The notes under the pieces are model-generated. The model was not told the DNA's origin. It did no database searches and was given only the letters and a program-made list of their open reading frames with translations. A program made the translations under genes and the position numbers. From Cryptomeria japonica (taxonomy: Eukaryota; Streptophyta; Pinopsida; Cupressales; Cupressaceae), in assembly GCF_030272615.1 (NCBI RefSeq), contig NC_081412.1, forward strand, positions 547,180,488 through 547,244,487: 64,000 bases of DNA. The letters run 5' to 3'. Of the stretch, positions 12,431-24,135 are shown one piece after another; position 1 is the first letter of the stretch; every line of letters begins with the position of its first letter.

Positions 12431-13030
12431 GTAGAGGAAATTTATTTTGTCTAATTTGTTTAAATTTGGTATCTAAATTTTCTAATGTTTATTTAAATTA
12501 ATTTTTTTAACGTTTTTCTTTTTTTGCTAATGTTTTTCTAAGTTCTGATTTAGTACAGGGTAGTTTTCTATGTTTTTCATAACAATTTTTTAAAATGTTG
12601 AAAAAATATACATCTATACAATTATGTAATTTTAAAAACAAATTTACACATTTCAATCAAAACATTAAATTATCAAACATTTTTCTAAAATAATGAAAAA
12701 CAATAAATTATCAAACATTTTTCTAAAATGTTGAAAACCAATAACTATATATAATTATTTAATTAAAAAATTAAATTAACAAATAAATTATTTACAAATT
12801 TAATAAAAAAAGACATTATTAAACCAAACAAAGGGTTATTTTGTGCACCTGATATAACAAAGGTCAAAAACTGAAATAGGAAAGATGCTAACTGCTGCAG
12901 ACAAGGCTCGATGATGTGATGCTGACGACTGGTTCGATCCAACCCCCACCAGACAGAAAAAGTCAAATTTAATAATGACCTTTTAACTGTCATTTTCGAT
13001 ATTTATAAAAAATTTTAAAAACCCTAACTG
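12431..13030. other. AT-rich right arm of the TIR element
   Basis: No gene. A phrase ATTATCAAACATTTTTCTAAAAT is duplicated at about 12669 and 12709. It separates array B from the right palindrome cluster. Confidence 0.45.
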
Positions 13031-13032
13031 CA

Positions 13033-13203
13033 AAGGGTTCGAGCGAATGGGGGGGTTCGAGCGAACCCATTAAATATTGATATTTTAATGGGTTCGCTCG
13101 AACCCAAAACCCGCCCGCTGTTCGATCGAACCCAACTGAACAGTTTGGTTCGCTCGGACTCCCAGGGGTAGTCCGAGCGAACATTTGTGTTTCGCTCGAA
13201 CAT
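13033..13203. repeat. Right subterminal palindrome cluster (TTCGAGCGAA)
   Basis: At least six copies of TTCGAGCGAA/TTCGCTCGAA or close variants. At 13053-13105 two GGGTTCGAGCGAACCC copies form the 22-bp arms of a hairpin with an AT-rich 8-9 bp loop. The cluster lies within 250 bp of the right end, a typical position for subterminal repeats, and uses the same motif as 5695-5875. Confidence 0.8.
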
Positions 13204-13242
13204 TGTCAAATCTGAAATTCCCACTTTCGCCAAATTCTTTCG

Positions 13243-13278
13243 TTGGCAAAAGTGGGAACCAGCTTTGTGAATTCACCC
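13243..13278 (-). repeat. Right TIR of the 8.4 kb element
   Basis: Read on the minus strand it begins GGGTGAATTCACAAAG and reaches GGTTCCCACTTTTGCC, matching the left TIR at 4886-4923. Confidence 0.75.
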
Positions 13279-14407
13279 GATATGCAATGCTTTTTAATGC
13301 TAAAATGTTATTCTAACAAAGAGAGGCTAAAATGTTTGATATAATTAGACTACAATGTAGATGCATGAAACTTGGATATGGACAATGAAGAATGTGAGAT
13401 CTATTTATAGAGAAAATAGAGCAATGAATGGTTAAGATTGAATAATCTTAACAATGGCTAGGATTGAAAGTCACTCAATCCATGTTTACAATTTTCACCA
13501 ATGAAATGGAGACAATTGTCAACAAGAGGTGGCTTGAGAGGAGATGCAAAAGACACTAACTGCTTGAGAAAACATGAAGGTCACCTTAGGATGTTGGGTT
13601 ATGGTTAGGTTAGGGTCATCCATTGGATAAAGATTTTACCCAAGGGGTAAACACTTGTGAAAGGGTTAGATAGGATAACTAAGGTCAAGGCCATGAGTGC
13701 TTGATGAGACCCTTGAGTTAGATGAGGGTTAAGTTAGAGAGAAAGTCTCTAACCATGAGGGAGGGTTGGATTAACCATTAATGGTTAATAGGACCTTGGG
13801 GGACAAATTTGTAAGAGTCCTTCCAAATTTGGGGAACTCAACAAGTTAACTTGTTGAAGAAATAAAGTCTTTATTGCATTTATAAGATTTTCTTCCAAAC
13901 TTGAGAAGTGACCTCCTCAAACTTAGGGAAATGACATTATTGGATGAGCTAAGGTTAATTAATTAGGATTAGATAGGTTCTAAAAGAATGATTAGGAGGC
14001 AAGTGGGAAATGCAAGAAAGGACAAGTGGGAGAAATAGAATTTTAATTAAAATAAAATATTTTATTTCAACTAAAATAGATGCAACTAGCATTTGTAGTA
14101 AAATGCAAGTGGGGGAGGGAGGGAGGGAGGGTATAAATGAATTTAATTTATTTATATGCAAGGATCAATTTAATTAAATGTAAATTTAATTAAAATGGAG
14201 AAATGAGATTTAATTAAATAAAGTGATTTATTTAATTAAAGGCTAGAAAGGCGGTTAGATGAATTTGATTAAATAAATTGAATAATTCATTTAATCAAAT
14301 AGATGAAAATGAAGAAATTAATTAAATAAGATTTAAATAATAGGGGGATAGGGTTTAAATAAATATTAAATATTTATTTAAGAAGGTGGTTAGATTTATA
14401 CGTCTAC
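13279..14407. other. Repeat-like DNA, possible LTR fragment
   Basis: No coding region. It contains a TATA-like CTATTTATAGAGA near 13403, long A/G-rich tracts with TTAATTAAAT repeats after 14140, and ends in ACGTCTACA, which resembles an LTR terminus. With 4522-4885 on the other side of the TIR element it could be one interrupted LTR, but no partner LTR or target duplication was found. Confidence 0.3.
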
Positions 14408-14584
14408 AATTATAATATATTATATTATATTTATATCTAATAATTTTTATCATAAAATATAACACATTAATTATAAATATAGCTATAGCATTTTAAAAAA
14501 TTATAATATATTAAATATAGATCTTATAATAATATATAGTATATTAGAGGAAGGGTTCCAATAGCCATTATAGCTAGCTTCATG

Positions 14585-14914
14585 GAAGGAAAGGAAGGTA
14601 GATATAGATAAAGATATATAGAAAGCGATATATAGAGAGGTATAGAGGGGAGAGATACATTGGTATAGAGAGATGAGGAGTAATGAGATAGAGAGAGACA
14701 AACGAATAAGAGAGAGGGATATGGGTCTAGAGATAGAGATATGAAGATAGAAGCAGAGAGGAAGATAGAAATGGATAGAGAGATATAGATATAGAGACAT
14801 GAAGATAGAGAGATATAGGGAGATAGAGAGGAAGAGATAGAGAGGTGGAGAGGAAGATGAAGAAATAAAGTGAGATATAGGTGGTGAGAATAATATAGAT
14901 AGAGATATAAGGAG

Positions 14915-14991
<77 letters not shown>

Positions 14992-15131
14992 AAACATAAT
15001 GAAGTATATATAGACAAATAGATATGAAGATGGGTAGAGATAAAGAGAGGGAGGGAGAAATAGGGAAGGTAGATGAAGGAAGGAAGAGAGAGAGAGATGG
15101 AGATATATGGGAAAAGAGAGATAAAGATATA
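14585..15131. repeat. GATA/GA-rich microsatellite block 1
   Basis: Degenerate GAGATA/TAGAGA repeats surround a perfect TA run (about 14917-14936) followed by a perfect GA run (about 14937-14990). Minus-strand Ser/Leu/Tyr-rich ORFs here are artefacts of the repeat. Confidence 0.9.
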
Positions 15132-15399
15132 TGCCAATTTAATTTTTTTTATAATATCATTTAGTTATCATATTTTATTAATTGATTTGTCTTTAAATTA
15201 TTTATATAAAAAGTTATCATATAATGTATTTATTTTGCAAATGATGTCATTTGTGCAACAAATGTCTCAATGGAGAAGTGAGAGCTTCAAATCCACTATG
15301 CATCCATTTATAGGGTTCCAAAAATGACTAAAATAAAACCTTTAAATTTTAAAAAGATAATGAGGCTCCATTACTAATAGGCTTATCTTATGTTTGAAA

Positions 15400-15938
15400 C
15401 AAAGAGAGAAGGATATATAAGGAGAGATAGTAATAGAAAGAGGGAGAGATAGAGTGGGGCAACAAGAGAGAGGGATAAAGAGATAAATATAGAGAGGAAG
15501 ATAGAGATAATGAGAGAGGGTGAGATAGAAATATAAAAACAAAGGTAGGAAGTGATATATATAGAGAGGTAGTGAGTGAGAAAGATATATGGAATAAAGA
15601 GATGGAGAGACGATGAAATAGAGATAGAGGGTGATGTAGAAGAAGAAATGTGGAGATATAGAGATAAAGATTCAAAGAGATAAAGATATAGAGATCTAGA
15701 AATAGGGAGAGGGAGGGAGTCTAGAGATAAAGGGGGAGAGAGGTAGATAGGTATAGAGGTAAAGAGGGAGACATATCTAGAGATAAAGGGGTGAGAGAGA
15801 AAGATGGAGGTAGAGAAGAAGATAGAGTGTGAGAGGAAGATGGAGAAAAAATAATAGAGTGATAGAGAGAGGTAGAGAAAGATAGGTAGATAAAGGGATA
15901 TAGAAATAAAGAGATATAGAGAGGGAGAGAGGAAGCGG

Positions 15939-16012
<74 letters not shown>
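15400..16012. repeat. GATA/GA-rich microsatellite block 2
   Basis: The same architecture as block 1: degenerate GATA/GAGA, a TA run (about 15938-15963), then a GA run (about 15964-16010). Both blocks are followed by ATGCATCCATTTATAGGG (15299 and 16017), so the pair looks like a tandem duplication with an offset of about 718 bp. Confidence 0.9.
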
Positions 16013-16013
<1 letters not shown>

Positions 16014-16066
16014 ACCATGCATCCATTTATAGGGATATGAAAACAACTAAAATAAAATATTTAAAT

Positions 16067-16926
16067 CAAGAATAGAAATACAAAGATATATATAAATTAG
16101 GAAAGATAGAGGGAGTGAGTATGTAAGAGAGATAAATATACGAGAGGTTAATTTAAATTAATCCTAATAACTTAATTATTATTTTTAATTTCATAAAAGA
16201 CATAAATTATTAAAAAAATTGAAATTAAATCTAAAAATTTTTTTTTTTAAAAAGAAGCTAAATGCAATATTAAAAAATATCAAAATCAAAACAAGAAAAA
16301 TCTGTCTATAAATTACCAAAATTAATTTCTATTATACATATAATATATAATAATATATAACTCTACTATTATTTTAAAAAGAAATTAACACTGATATATA
16401 ATAATAATTCTTAAAAAACAAAAGATTATATATTATAATTTAACATCAAAACCGAAATAATAAATATTTATCTATCAATTATCCAAATTAATTTTTATTA
16501 TAAAAAATAATATATAATACTACTTATCTTTAATATCATATTAAAAATAAGTTTACATTAATATATAAAAAGAATTCTATATCTAATATATTTAAAACAA
16601 ATTATAATTGATTAGACATGACGAATCTTATAACTATATAAAAGGAAGTAAAAGTGAACTTTAATTAAGAGAGTGTAAATAATAATAAACCATCGTCATG
16701 GAGGGGCTCATTACTCAAGAAAAATGAGAACTGGACGTGTAGAAACTGTTCACCATGTCTGAAATTTTGTGTGGTGAAATTTCGAGAAAATGGAAATAGT
16801 AAACACGAAAACAACGTGAGCCAATCCCATAATATTTATAGACTGCACTGGTCTCATAGCATATTTATTTTTATAAATACATTTGTATATTTTATCTATT
16901 TTATAGCTCTTAAATAATGGATCCAT
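16067..16926. other. AT-rich intergenic DNA, no gene seen
   Basis: Mostly A/T with repeated phrases such as AAATTAATTTNTATTATA (near 16318 and 16486). No coding or RNA signal was found. Confidence 0.5.
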
Positions 16927-17268
16927 CTATTCTGGCTTCAAAATGATAGTACAGATTGTATGTGTTAGTCATGCGTTTTACACCGTCGATTTTGCAATTA
17001 ACAGCTGCGATTGACTAACCTTTTGCAATTAACAGCTGCGATTGACTAACCTGTCGAAAACAGACCTTTCGTACAGCGTGTTAGCGACAGGTTAGTCAAT
17101 CGCAGCTGTTAATTGCAAAAGGTTAGTCAATCGCAGCTGTTAATTCCAAAACAGACCTTTCACACAACGTGATAGTGATGTGTTAGTCAATCGCAATCGT
17201 TTATTACAAAATCGACGGTGTAAAATGCGTGTTAGTCAATCCGTACTGCCTTTTTGAAACCAGAATAG
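16927..17268. mobile_element. MITE-like palindromic element (342 bp)
   Basis: The left arm, starting CTATTCTGGCTTCAAAA and including TTTTACACCGTCGATTTTG, pairs with the right arm read in reverse, so nearly the whole element can fold back. Nested inside are copies of TTGCAATTAACAGCTGCG and GATTGACTAACC, two on each side, in opposite orientation. No transposase is encoded. A target-site duplication is not evident. It lies 258 bp upstream of the thioesterase ATG and so could sit in that promoter. Confidence 0.7.
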
Positions 17269-17526
17269 ACGCGTCATGCCTAAATTTAAAGATATTATTG
17301 GCTTGTACTTACGTATAGCAGATTGGTGCTCTCGCAATTAAAAAATCTCTGTGGTTGACAGGATAAGTAACTACAGCAGCACAGACTGATCAAGTTGCAA
17401 CAATGTTCAATAAAGGAGCTCAAATTCCCATACTCTGTGTGCCACATATTCATTACAGGCAGATTGAAGGTTCTTTCTCGGAGCATTTTGAAGGTTCTTT
17501 CCCAGAGAAAATACATCAGTGCTCCA

Positions 17527-20500
17527 ATGGCTGAGAAAGGCAAACAGATCGGTGCGATGGATCCCATGGTGCCATCTGAGTATTCTGCCCACAAAGTTTC
17601 AGAGTCTGCTGCAGCTAAATGGCTCAATTCTATCCGTTCAACCGATTCTCTGCCTCCCCAGAACGAGACTCATGGCTTCCAGGAGAGCTTAATAATTCGT
17701 CAGTTGACTGTCAATCAGGTAGAACCTGGAATCGTCATTGCTACCATTACAGTTCACTCTTCCCTCACGGTAACGCCACCACCCATTAGCTCTAAATGTT
17801 AGATTGAAATGTGGGTTTTGATCTGTGATGTTAAATCTTTATGTTGGGCTTTCTTACGTACAGAACAGATACAATACGTTACATGGAGGAGCAGTTGCAA
17901 TGATTTCTAATATCGTGGGCATGGCGGCTGTAAAGACTGTTGCAGTAGATAAGGATTTTGAGCCGGCTGAACTAAGCATGTCTTATGTCTATGCAGGGCG
18001 CATTGGAGTGAGTACTTTCATACCCTTTTGATTTTTATGCTTTGTTATGGAGATCTAGTGTTGGTTCTGTTCACTTGTTTTGATGCCCTTGTAGATCTAT
18101 TTTGGTGGTTGTTATTGCCCTGGTTTTGGGGTTAGATAGTGTAAAATAACAAGTTGATTGAAATTTAGCTGTGATCTGAAATGCTTATATGTAGATAGAT
18201 CAAATCTGATATGATGTTCCAGGGTTTGATAGAAATTTTGTGTCAGTTTGGGAGAATAACAAGGTTTTTGAAATGCAGATAAAATCTGATATGATTTTCA
18301 CTTAGTTTGATATAACATTTGTGTCAGTTTGGGAAAATAACAAGTTGTTTGAAATTCAGCTACTTCCAAAATCATTAATACGTACAGATCAAATCTGATA
18401 TGATCTTCTCTTAGTTTAGTTCAATAAATTGCGTGTCAGTACTGGTGTAATCAAAACTGTTTTTGTTTTGTGGTGTATAGAATGACAAATAAGCATATAT
18501 TTAAGTTAGGATTTTTTTTGACTAAGCTGTTATGAATTCTAAGTTGATTGGAACATGAAAGAAAAAGCATATAAGCTTATCAGAAGTCACCCTCATGTGA
18601 GTATGGGGATTCCACCCTTCAACTCACTAAGAAGTCAAACTTGGAATAGTCAAATCAAAGAAGATACCAAAACAAGAGTTGAGGTTTTATCTTTCCAAAT
18701 ATCAAAGATAATCTCTACTCTAAAATCATGTCAAATCTGGGCAAGCTTAACAAGTATTTGTGACCACTTAATCATGTCCTAAGAACAATACTCAAGTTTG
18801 TCCTTGAAGAAATCAAGCATCCAAATTTAAGTAGCTTGAAGCTTGAACAAAACTAGAGATGTGTTTGAGTGTTTCTAGATGAGTACGAAAATGACATTAG
18901 GGATTATTAATACTTAGATTAAACAAGAATCAACAAGATGACCTTGGTAAACGATACACCAAACAAAATGAGCTTGTTTGGGTTCCAAAATGGCTAAGCA
19001 AACTATATGAAGTCTTTGTTTCCATATAGTAGGTGTGTACTACAAACCCCATATGTTTTTAAACCTTTTGACCATAGGCAGATGTGAAAACATTCTCAAG
19101 TAGCCTTTACCAAGTTTTTAAGTGTGGGAAGAGGTATTACAACACAATTTCTAAATTTTCCACTTGGGTTTTGTGTAATTAAGCCTAGTCTTGTGAAGCA
19201 TATATCTAGGAATTGACTTGACAATAGTTTGAAAAGGCTTAAATTCTTCATTTAAAAGCCTAAATTTTGCCTTGTATTTATCACAAGATATTCAATTTTT
19301 AGTGGATCTAGAAAAGAGGTCTAATATCAATAAAATCCCTATATGAAAAAAAAGAGAACATGAATCCATGGGACTTTGAATAAAGGTTGATTCTAGAAAT
19401 TTATCATAGTAGACCGAAACAGAGAGTTCAAGTTGATCGAAAATTTCATTTCTAAAGTCACTCTAGGTTAACTATGATTCAATATCCTCATAATTTTTCC
19501 ATATTCTTTTGGCAACAAATGTACTTTGAGTTTGTGTAGGCTCTTCCATACCAAGAATAATTTGAGAACCTAAGCCTTTCCAAGCTTGTTTGCCATGAGG
19601 AACCCCAAAAGAAATACATTTTCATATAGCATTTTCTAGGCCCCATTTCTCTCTAATGTTATGATAATTCATTTAGCACAGAAAGATAACCCTTAATAAT
19701 GGATAACAATAAGAATAAGCCCTCTCAAGTCACAAGGAAGACAACAAAATTCTTTGACGACTCTATGGAAGCCCTTTCCATACTCAAAAGAATTTTGTAA
19801 AGAAACCCCTAATGAATTTTAAAGTTTTTGTTAGGAAACTTTTGGAGGATTCCATTGAGTAGAGAAATAAGCATGAGTGGATGTAAGAGTTGTAGAACAA
19901 ATTTTAAAAATCTGCAATAGAAAGAGTTTTTGTTATTCAATGATGCAATTTGTTTCCTCAAAATTTATACCAATAATAGATTGCAAAGAAAAGAAGATTG
20001 AAAAACAAAATAGATTTCAAGAATCATGAAGATCTTGTTGGTATGTGGCGACTGATCATGCAAGTATTGTACACTCGTTATGTATCCTTGTTGGGGTTCG
20101 GGGCCGGTCCAAACAAAGATTATAAACAAATTGTAAGAAATCTCTTTGGAGTTTTGTGAGGCACAAACTAGTGTAATGGGACATATGTGGTTGATGCAAG
20201 TAGAGTTTGTATTTAAAAATTGAGTGAATTGGCCTATTTATAAGACACACTTTTACATTATATATTTAACATATCTCAAAGGTTTCATAGACTTCTATGA
20301 GGTTATTGATAATAGGCACACTAGCGTAGATGTAGGGATTTTGCACAACACATGAATGAGGTGCATGAACATGTGAGAAAATACCTAGGATGGAGTAATT
20401 ATAACAAGTATAAGACAACTATGCATGCACCAAAAAGATTAAAAAAAAAATACTTGGATAAATAGTCATGGCGTATTTGAGGGACTCCTCAATGAATGTA

Positions 20501-21540
20501 TGATAAGTTGAAGCTAAAGAAGAATAGATCTTGCAAAGTGTTCCATAGGATTTGGAAAAATGCATATGAAATTGAGCTACCCAAATGTATGGACATATAT
20601 TTGTGTTCAACACAACCAATCTATAAAAGTGTCATGAAAATGAATGTAAAAACAAGGATATATCCTCTCACCATGAGGACCAAATTACATTAGGTTTAAG
20701 AGGGGGTTGTATATGATATATGCAACTCTTGAATGCATGTTTAAGTAATATATATATATATATAATAAAGTATACAAAGTATATTTGGCATGATGAAGAG
20801 GCAAGAGCCTAAGGAAGATTCATGTATTTTCAAATATGAAGTGGGTTGGTTAGGGTTACCACAACAATATTTCCTATAGCATCAATTTTGAGAACTTTGC
20901 TCAAAATTATGTTGTTTGAGGTATTTAATTTAGGATAATCACAGGGTTTGAGTAATCTTGCATCACCAAAAAATATTTTACTTTATTTCTTTATTTTGTA
21001 GGTGTTGTTTATTTTATAGCTTAATAATTATAATTAGAACAATAGTTCCTACTACAAATGCATTTCTAATATAAAGAGAAATTGAGAACACTATTTTTGA
21101 CATCAAATAAAAATTGAAAATATATTTTAATATTGTTAATTTTATATCACATTGTCTAATTATAATTTTTATTTGAGAAATTAATGAAGACACTTTTGCA
21201 CAAATATATTTTTTTTTTTCAATTTCACATCTTGATTTGATTGATGCATTAAGTTCTTGTGTTTTTAAATAAGTCTTAATTTCATTAAATTTTTTAATTT
21301 TAAAATGAATATTATATATTGAGATATATAATAATTTAATTAAAAGAGAAGGTGGATTTGACTTTTATATTTGGTGGTAAAATTTAAATTTTATAGGTGG
21401 AGTTGGAGGTCAAGGCAAAAGTACTCAAGTTTGAAAACAATGCAGCAGTATCTTCCATTGATATTAGAAATAAGGAAACAAAGCAAGCAATATTTCAAGG
21501 TTGTTGCACATTTCATAGCATGCCAAAATCACGCATGTGA
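17527..21540 (+). CDS. Hotdog-fold acyl-CoA thioesterase (ACOT13-like), three exons, C-terminal SRM
   Basis: Exons 17527-17769 (81 codons), 17864-18007 (48 codons) and 21397-21540 (47 codons plus TGA) join in phase 0 with GT-AG introns of 94 bp and 3389 bp, giving 176 residues, normal for the family. Exon 2 holds the hotdog signature NRYNTLHGGAVAM on the long central helix. Exon 3 gives the following strands (VELEVKAKVLKF) and ends KSRM, a PTS1-type peroxisomal signal. Members hydrolyse acyl-CoA thioesters; here a peroxisomal role is inferred. The position where relatives carry the catalytic Asp/Glu, nine residues after His of LHGG, is Asn (AAT) in ISNIVG, so activity is uncertain. An in-frame upstream ATG at 17395 would add 44 basic residues; the 17527 start (MAEKGKQ) is preferred because the family homology begins after it. 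No TATA box is obvious, and a MITE lies just upstream. Confidence 0.85.
18140..18450 (+). repeat. Degenerate tandem repeat in intron 2
   Basis: Three imperfect copies (about 75-117 bp) share AAATCTGATATGAT, TTGTGTCAGTTTGGG and AATAACAAG phrases. They lie near the 5' end of the long thioesterase intron. Confidence 0.7.
18451..21396. other. Remainder of thioesterase intron 2
   Basis: About 2.9 kb with no supported gene. At about 19350-19700 the minus strand has stop-interrupted stretches with a protein-like look (for example KCISFGVPHGKQAWKGLG) that may be an old retroelement fragment; the family is not recognised. A short TA run lies at 20745-20763. Confidence 0.4.
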
Positions 21541-24130
21541 TTTCTTTCTTTTTATCCATTTTATAAATCACTAAACCAAAATAGTAAAATATGTCTATTG
21601 TGGTGATAATATTGTTCAATACCTTTTGAGATATTATATCCATATGATTATAGTGGTACCTATGTTAATGAGGCTATGAGAATTATGACAATGACTTTAA
21701 TGTTATAATATTCTATGACATTTTGTATATTGTTTTAGTACATAGAATCATTTGCGAGTGTATTGTCACGATATTTATATTTAAAAGAAAAGGTTTATAT
21801 GCTTTGTGTAGCTTTTACTACTTCTATATTTTTATATTTGTTTAGTGTGAATATATCTTTTGTAGATCAATGTTGGTTGTATTAATCATTATGAAGTTTA
21901 TGTTATGGATTTTATTTATTACTTAATGTAATTGAAACAAATGTTTGATTGATTTAGTGCTATTATAATATTTTTAAAATTGTTGGCTCTTTTGTTATAT
22001 GTTTCATCCTTCATTTATCCCATTAAGAAAAGTTTCTAGTATGGAATCCACGTAAGTATCTTTTGTTGGTTAGTATGGTAATGCAAATAATGTTGCATTG
22101 ATTAATTTTATAAAAAATAAAATGGGTGTCAAGACATAATCATAGTTAGATATAGGATTCATTGACTACTAAATTTAATGTGTATGATTTAAATTAATAT
22201 TAAAATAAATGTACGTAGTTCTAGATTCAATGTTGATCTTGGTAAGTCATATGTTGTCACATGATTCACTAATATTCTAAACAATCAAATTCTATTAGGT
22301 AGATGCACAAAGACTAAGAAATTGACTATTAACGTTTATGTGTGTAGAACTAAACCCTGAACTTGAATCTAAACTTGGTCCAAATGTTAAATTCTATTAT
22401 TTTGTTCTCTAAATTTTTTCCAAATCAAATTATATGGCTTGCAAAAGCCAATTTTTTGGTTTTTTATGGACACCAAGGTATTTTTTAAGGAGGTGATTCT
22501 CCCTTGGTCAAAGACCTAGCTATAATAATTTAGTTTCTTGCAACAAAGATTGTTTAGATAAATATTAAATGATAGTTTTCCCTAGATTCATAAACTAAAT
22601 GTTAATATAATGCACCTTAGATGATGAAATGAATAATGGAGCTCCGTAATGATTACTTTTTCAAAAGTTCCCTTCTTTTCATCTTAGATTTCAATCAAGT
22701 TAGAAATTATCATGCTTTAGTCAAATCATAATGGTTGGTAAGAGGAAGTTAGAAAGGATCCAATCCAGAATTTAAATTTAATTTTTTTACAAGATACTAG
22801 TATAAATTTGAAGTTAACCTAGGTCAGTTTCATAATATCAAAATAAACCATGAAAATAAGTGGTTAGTATAGAAGTAAGAGTTGGTTCTTAGGAATGAAC
22901 AAAAATAAAGTTGGATATTGCTCAACTTAATTTTATAAATATTAATGCTAAAATATGTCACTCTTACAATATTCATTGTAGAAACAAAAACTTAACCAAA
23001 GAGTGTGCATGTGTATGTGTATGTGCATGTGTGTGTGTGTGTGTGTGTGCACATTTGTGTGTGTGCGTGAATCGAACCAATAATTCACATCAACATATTT
23101 GAGGAAACAAATATCTCAAATTATCCTTTTAGGGCCCTTAAAATCGCTTCATGATGCATTCAATACCCATGAGGATTGTTTGTGCATGTGAAAATGCCAC
23201 TTACAAACTATGAAATTGAATTTGTAACCCTAAATGCATGTCGTGATATTTTCAACTAATTTTTACCCTTTAACTATTGCTTTGTTTTGGCATTTCATAT
23301 CTTTGGTCATCCTCACAAAACTTGTCCTCCATATCCTTTACTCCTTGTCACCCATCTTTACCCTTGAATATTCTCTCCATCATGTTATAGGTTTGAATCT
23401 AGACATTTTAATGTGTTTTTTCTTGAAAGATAGTGAAAGCCATGACCTCAATTTGTTATCTTCCTTCCCTCTATACTGTACTATCATCATGATCCTCTTT
23501 CATTTTCTTTCTCTTTTACTCTTCACAAATCTTAACTCTACTTTTAAGGAAGAATCACTTCTCCTTTATGCCCAACAGGTTCTTCATGCAGCTGTCACTC
23601 ATCTCTTCTTCACTCAGTCTTATGAGGCTTCACTATGCTTATTAACTTCTTTAATGAATTTACCCATAGTCTTTCTATCTTTTCAATTCATAGGTCACTA
23701 ACTATCCATTCGTCTATGCTTTGTGCACTTAAACTTGCAATTTGTAAGGACTCTTCTTTATTCATGACCACGACACCTTTATCTCTATCATTTCATTATG
23801 ACATGGTTCTTGGCTTCTTTTTAGTCACTCTCATCACTTAGTTTGGTCATTGTTCACTTGGTCTTGGCTCCATAGGATCGTCGTTTACATCTTTTATGCT
23901 TGGTGACCTCCCCTTATTTGTATGATGTTGACTATTCTTTGCTATAAAAGATATAACCTCTTAGTCTTTACGTCTACTTTCCACACTAAAAATTGTTGTG
24001 AACTACCTCCCTAAATATAATACCAACTCATTAACCTCTAGAGAGGAAGGTAATATATTCCCAAGGTTATATGGTGACTCATGCATTAACTTGTGGTGGT
24101 TTTTTAAACTAGATCTAACTTTTAACAATC
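21541..24130. other. AT-rich intergenic DNA downstream of the thioesterase
   Basis: No convincing gene. A 155-residue ORF at 23234-23701 is Leu/Phe/Ser-rich, as expected of pyrimidine-rich DNA, and lacks any recognisable domain, so it is not called. The region ends at the gypsy target site. Confidence 0.45.
23006..23070 (+). repeat. GT microsatellite
   Basis: GTGTGCATGTGTATGTG followed by an uninterrupted GT run (about 23030-23048) and further interrupted TGTG units. Confidence 0.9.
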
Positions 24131-24135
24131 CCATT
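24131..24135 (+). repeat. Gypsy target-site duplication, left copy (CCATT)
   Basis: CCATT immediately precedes the LTR start TGTAATGCCCC and is repeated immediately after the right LTR at 39762-39766. A 5-bp duplication is standard for LTR retrotransposons. Confidence 0.9.

Larger units (their letters stand above)
4886..13278. mobile_element. Large TIR DNA transposon (about 8.4 kb), family not recognised
   Basis: The two ends are imperfect inverted repeats of about 37 bp. The left begins GGGTGAACTCACAAT and runs into GGTTCCCACTTTTTTGCC; the right, read on the other strand, begins GGGTGAATTCACAAA and runs into GGTTCCCACTTTTGCC. Inside each end lies a block of TTCGAGCGAA-type palindromes, as expected of subterminal transposase-binding arrays. 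The interior carries a three-exon minus-strand gene (9330 to 7367), a possible plus-strand first exon (6036-6138) facing it, and a large minisatellite. No clear target-site duplication flanks the ends (left flank ATGATA, right flank GATATG), so the superfamily cannot be assigned. No DDE transposase domain was recognised. The TIR signature recurs in the element at 26647-34563. Confidence 0.7.

Noticed and set aside
4876-13290. hAT, Harbinger or Mutator assignment of the 8.4 kb element
   Set aside because: The 8-bp, 3-bp and 9-bp flanks do not match as duplications, and no transposase domain was recognised.
14501-16026. Several Ser/Leu/Tyr-rich minus-strand ORFs
   Set aside because: They lie wholly within GATA/GA/TA microsatellites.
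23234-23701. 155-residue hydrophobic ORF as a membrane protein
   Set aside because: Pyrimidine-rich sequence gives Leu/Phe/Ser by composition; no recognisable motif or promoter, and neighbouring overlapping ORFs have the same bias.
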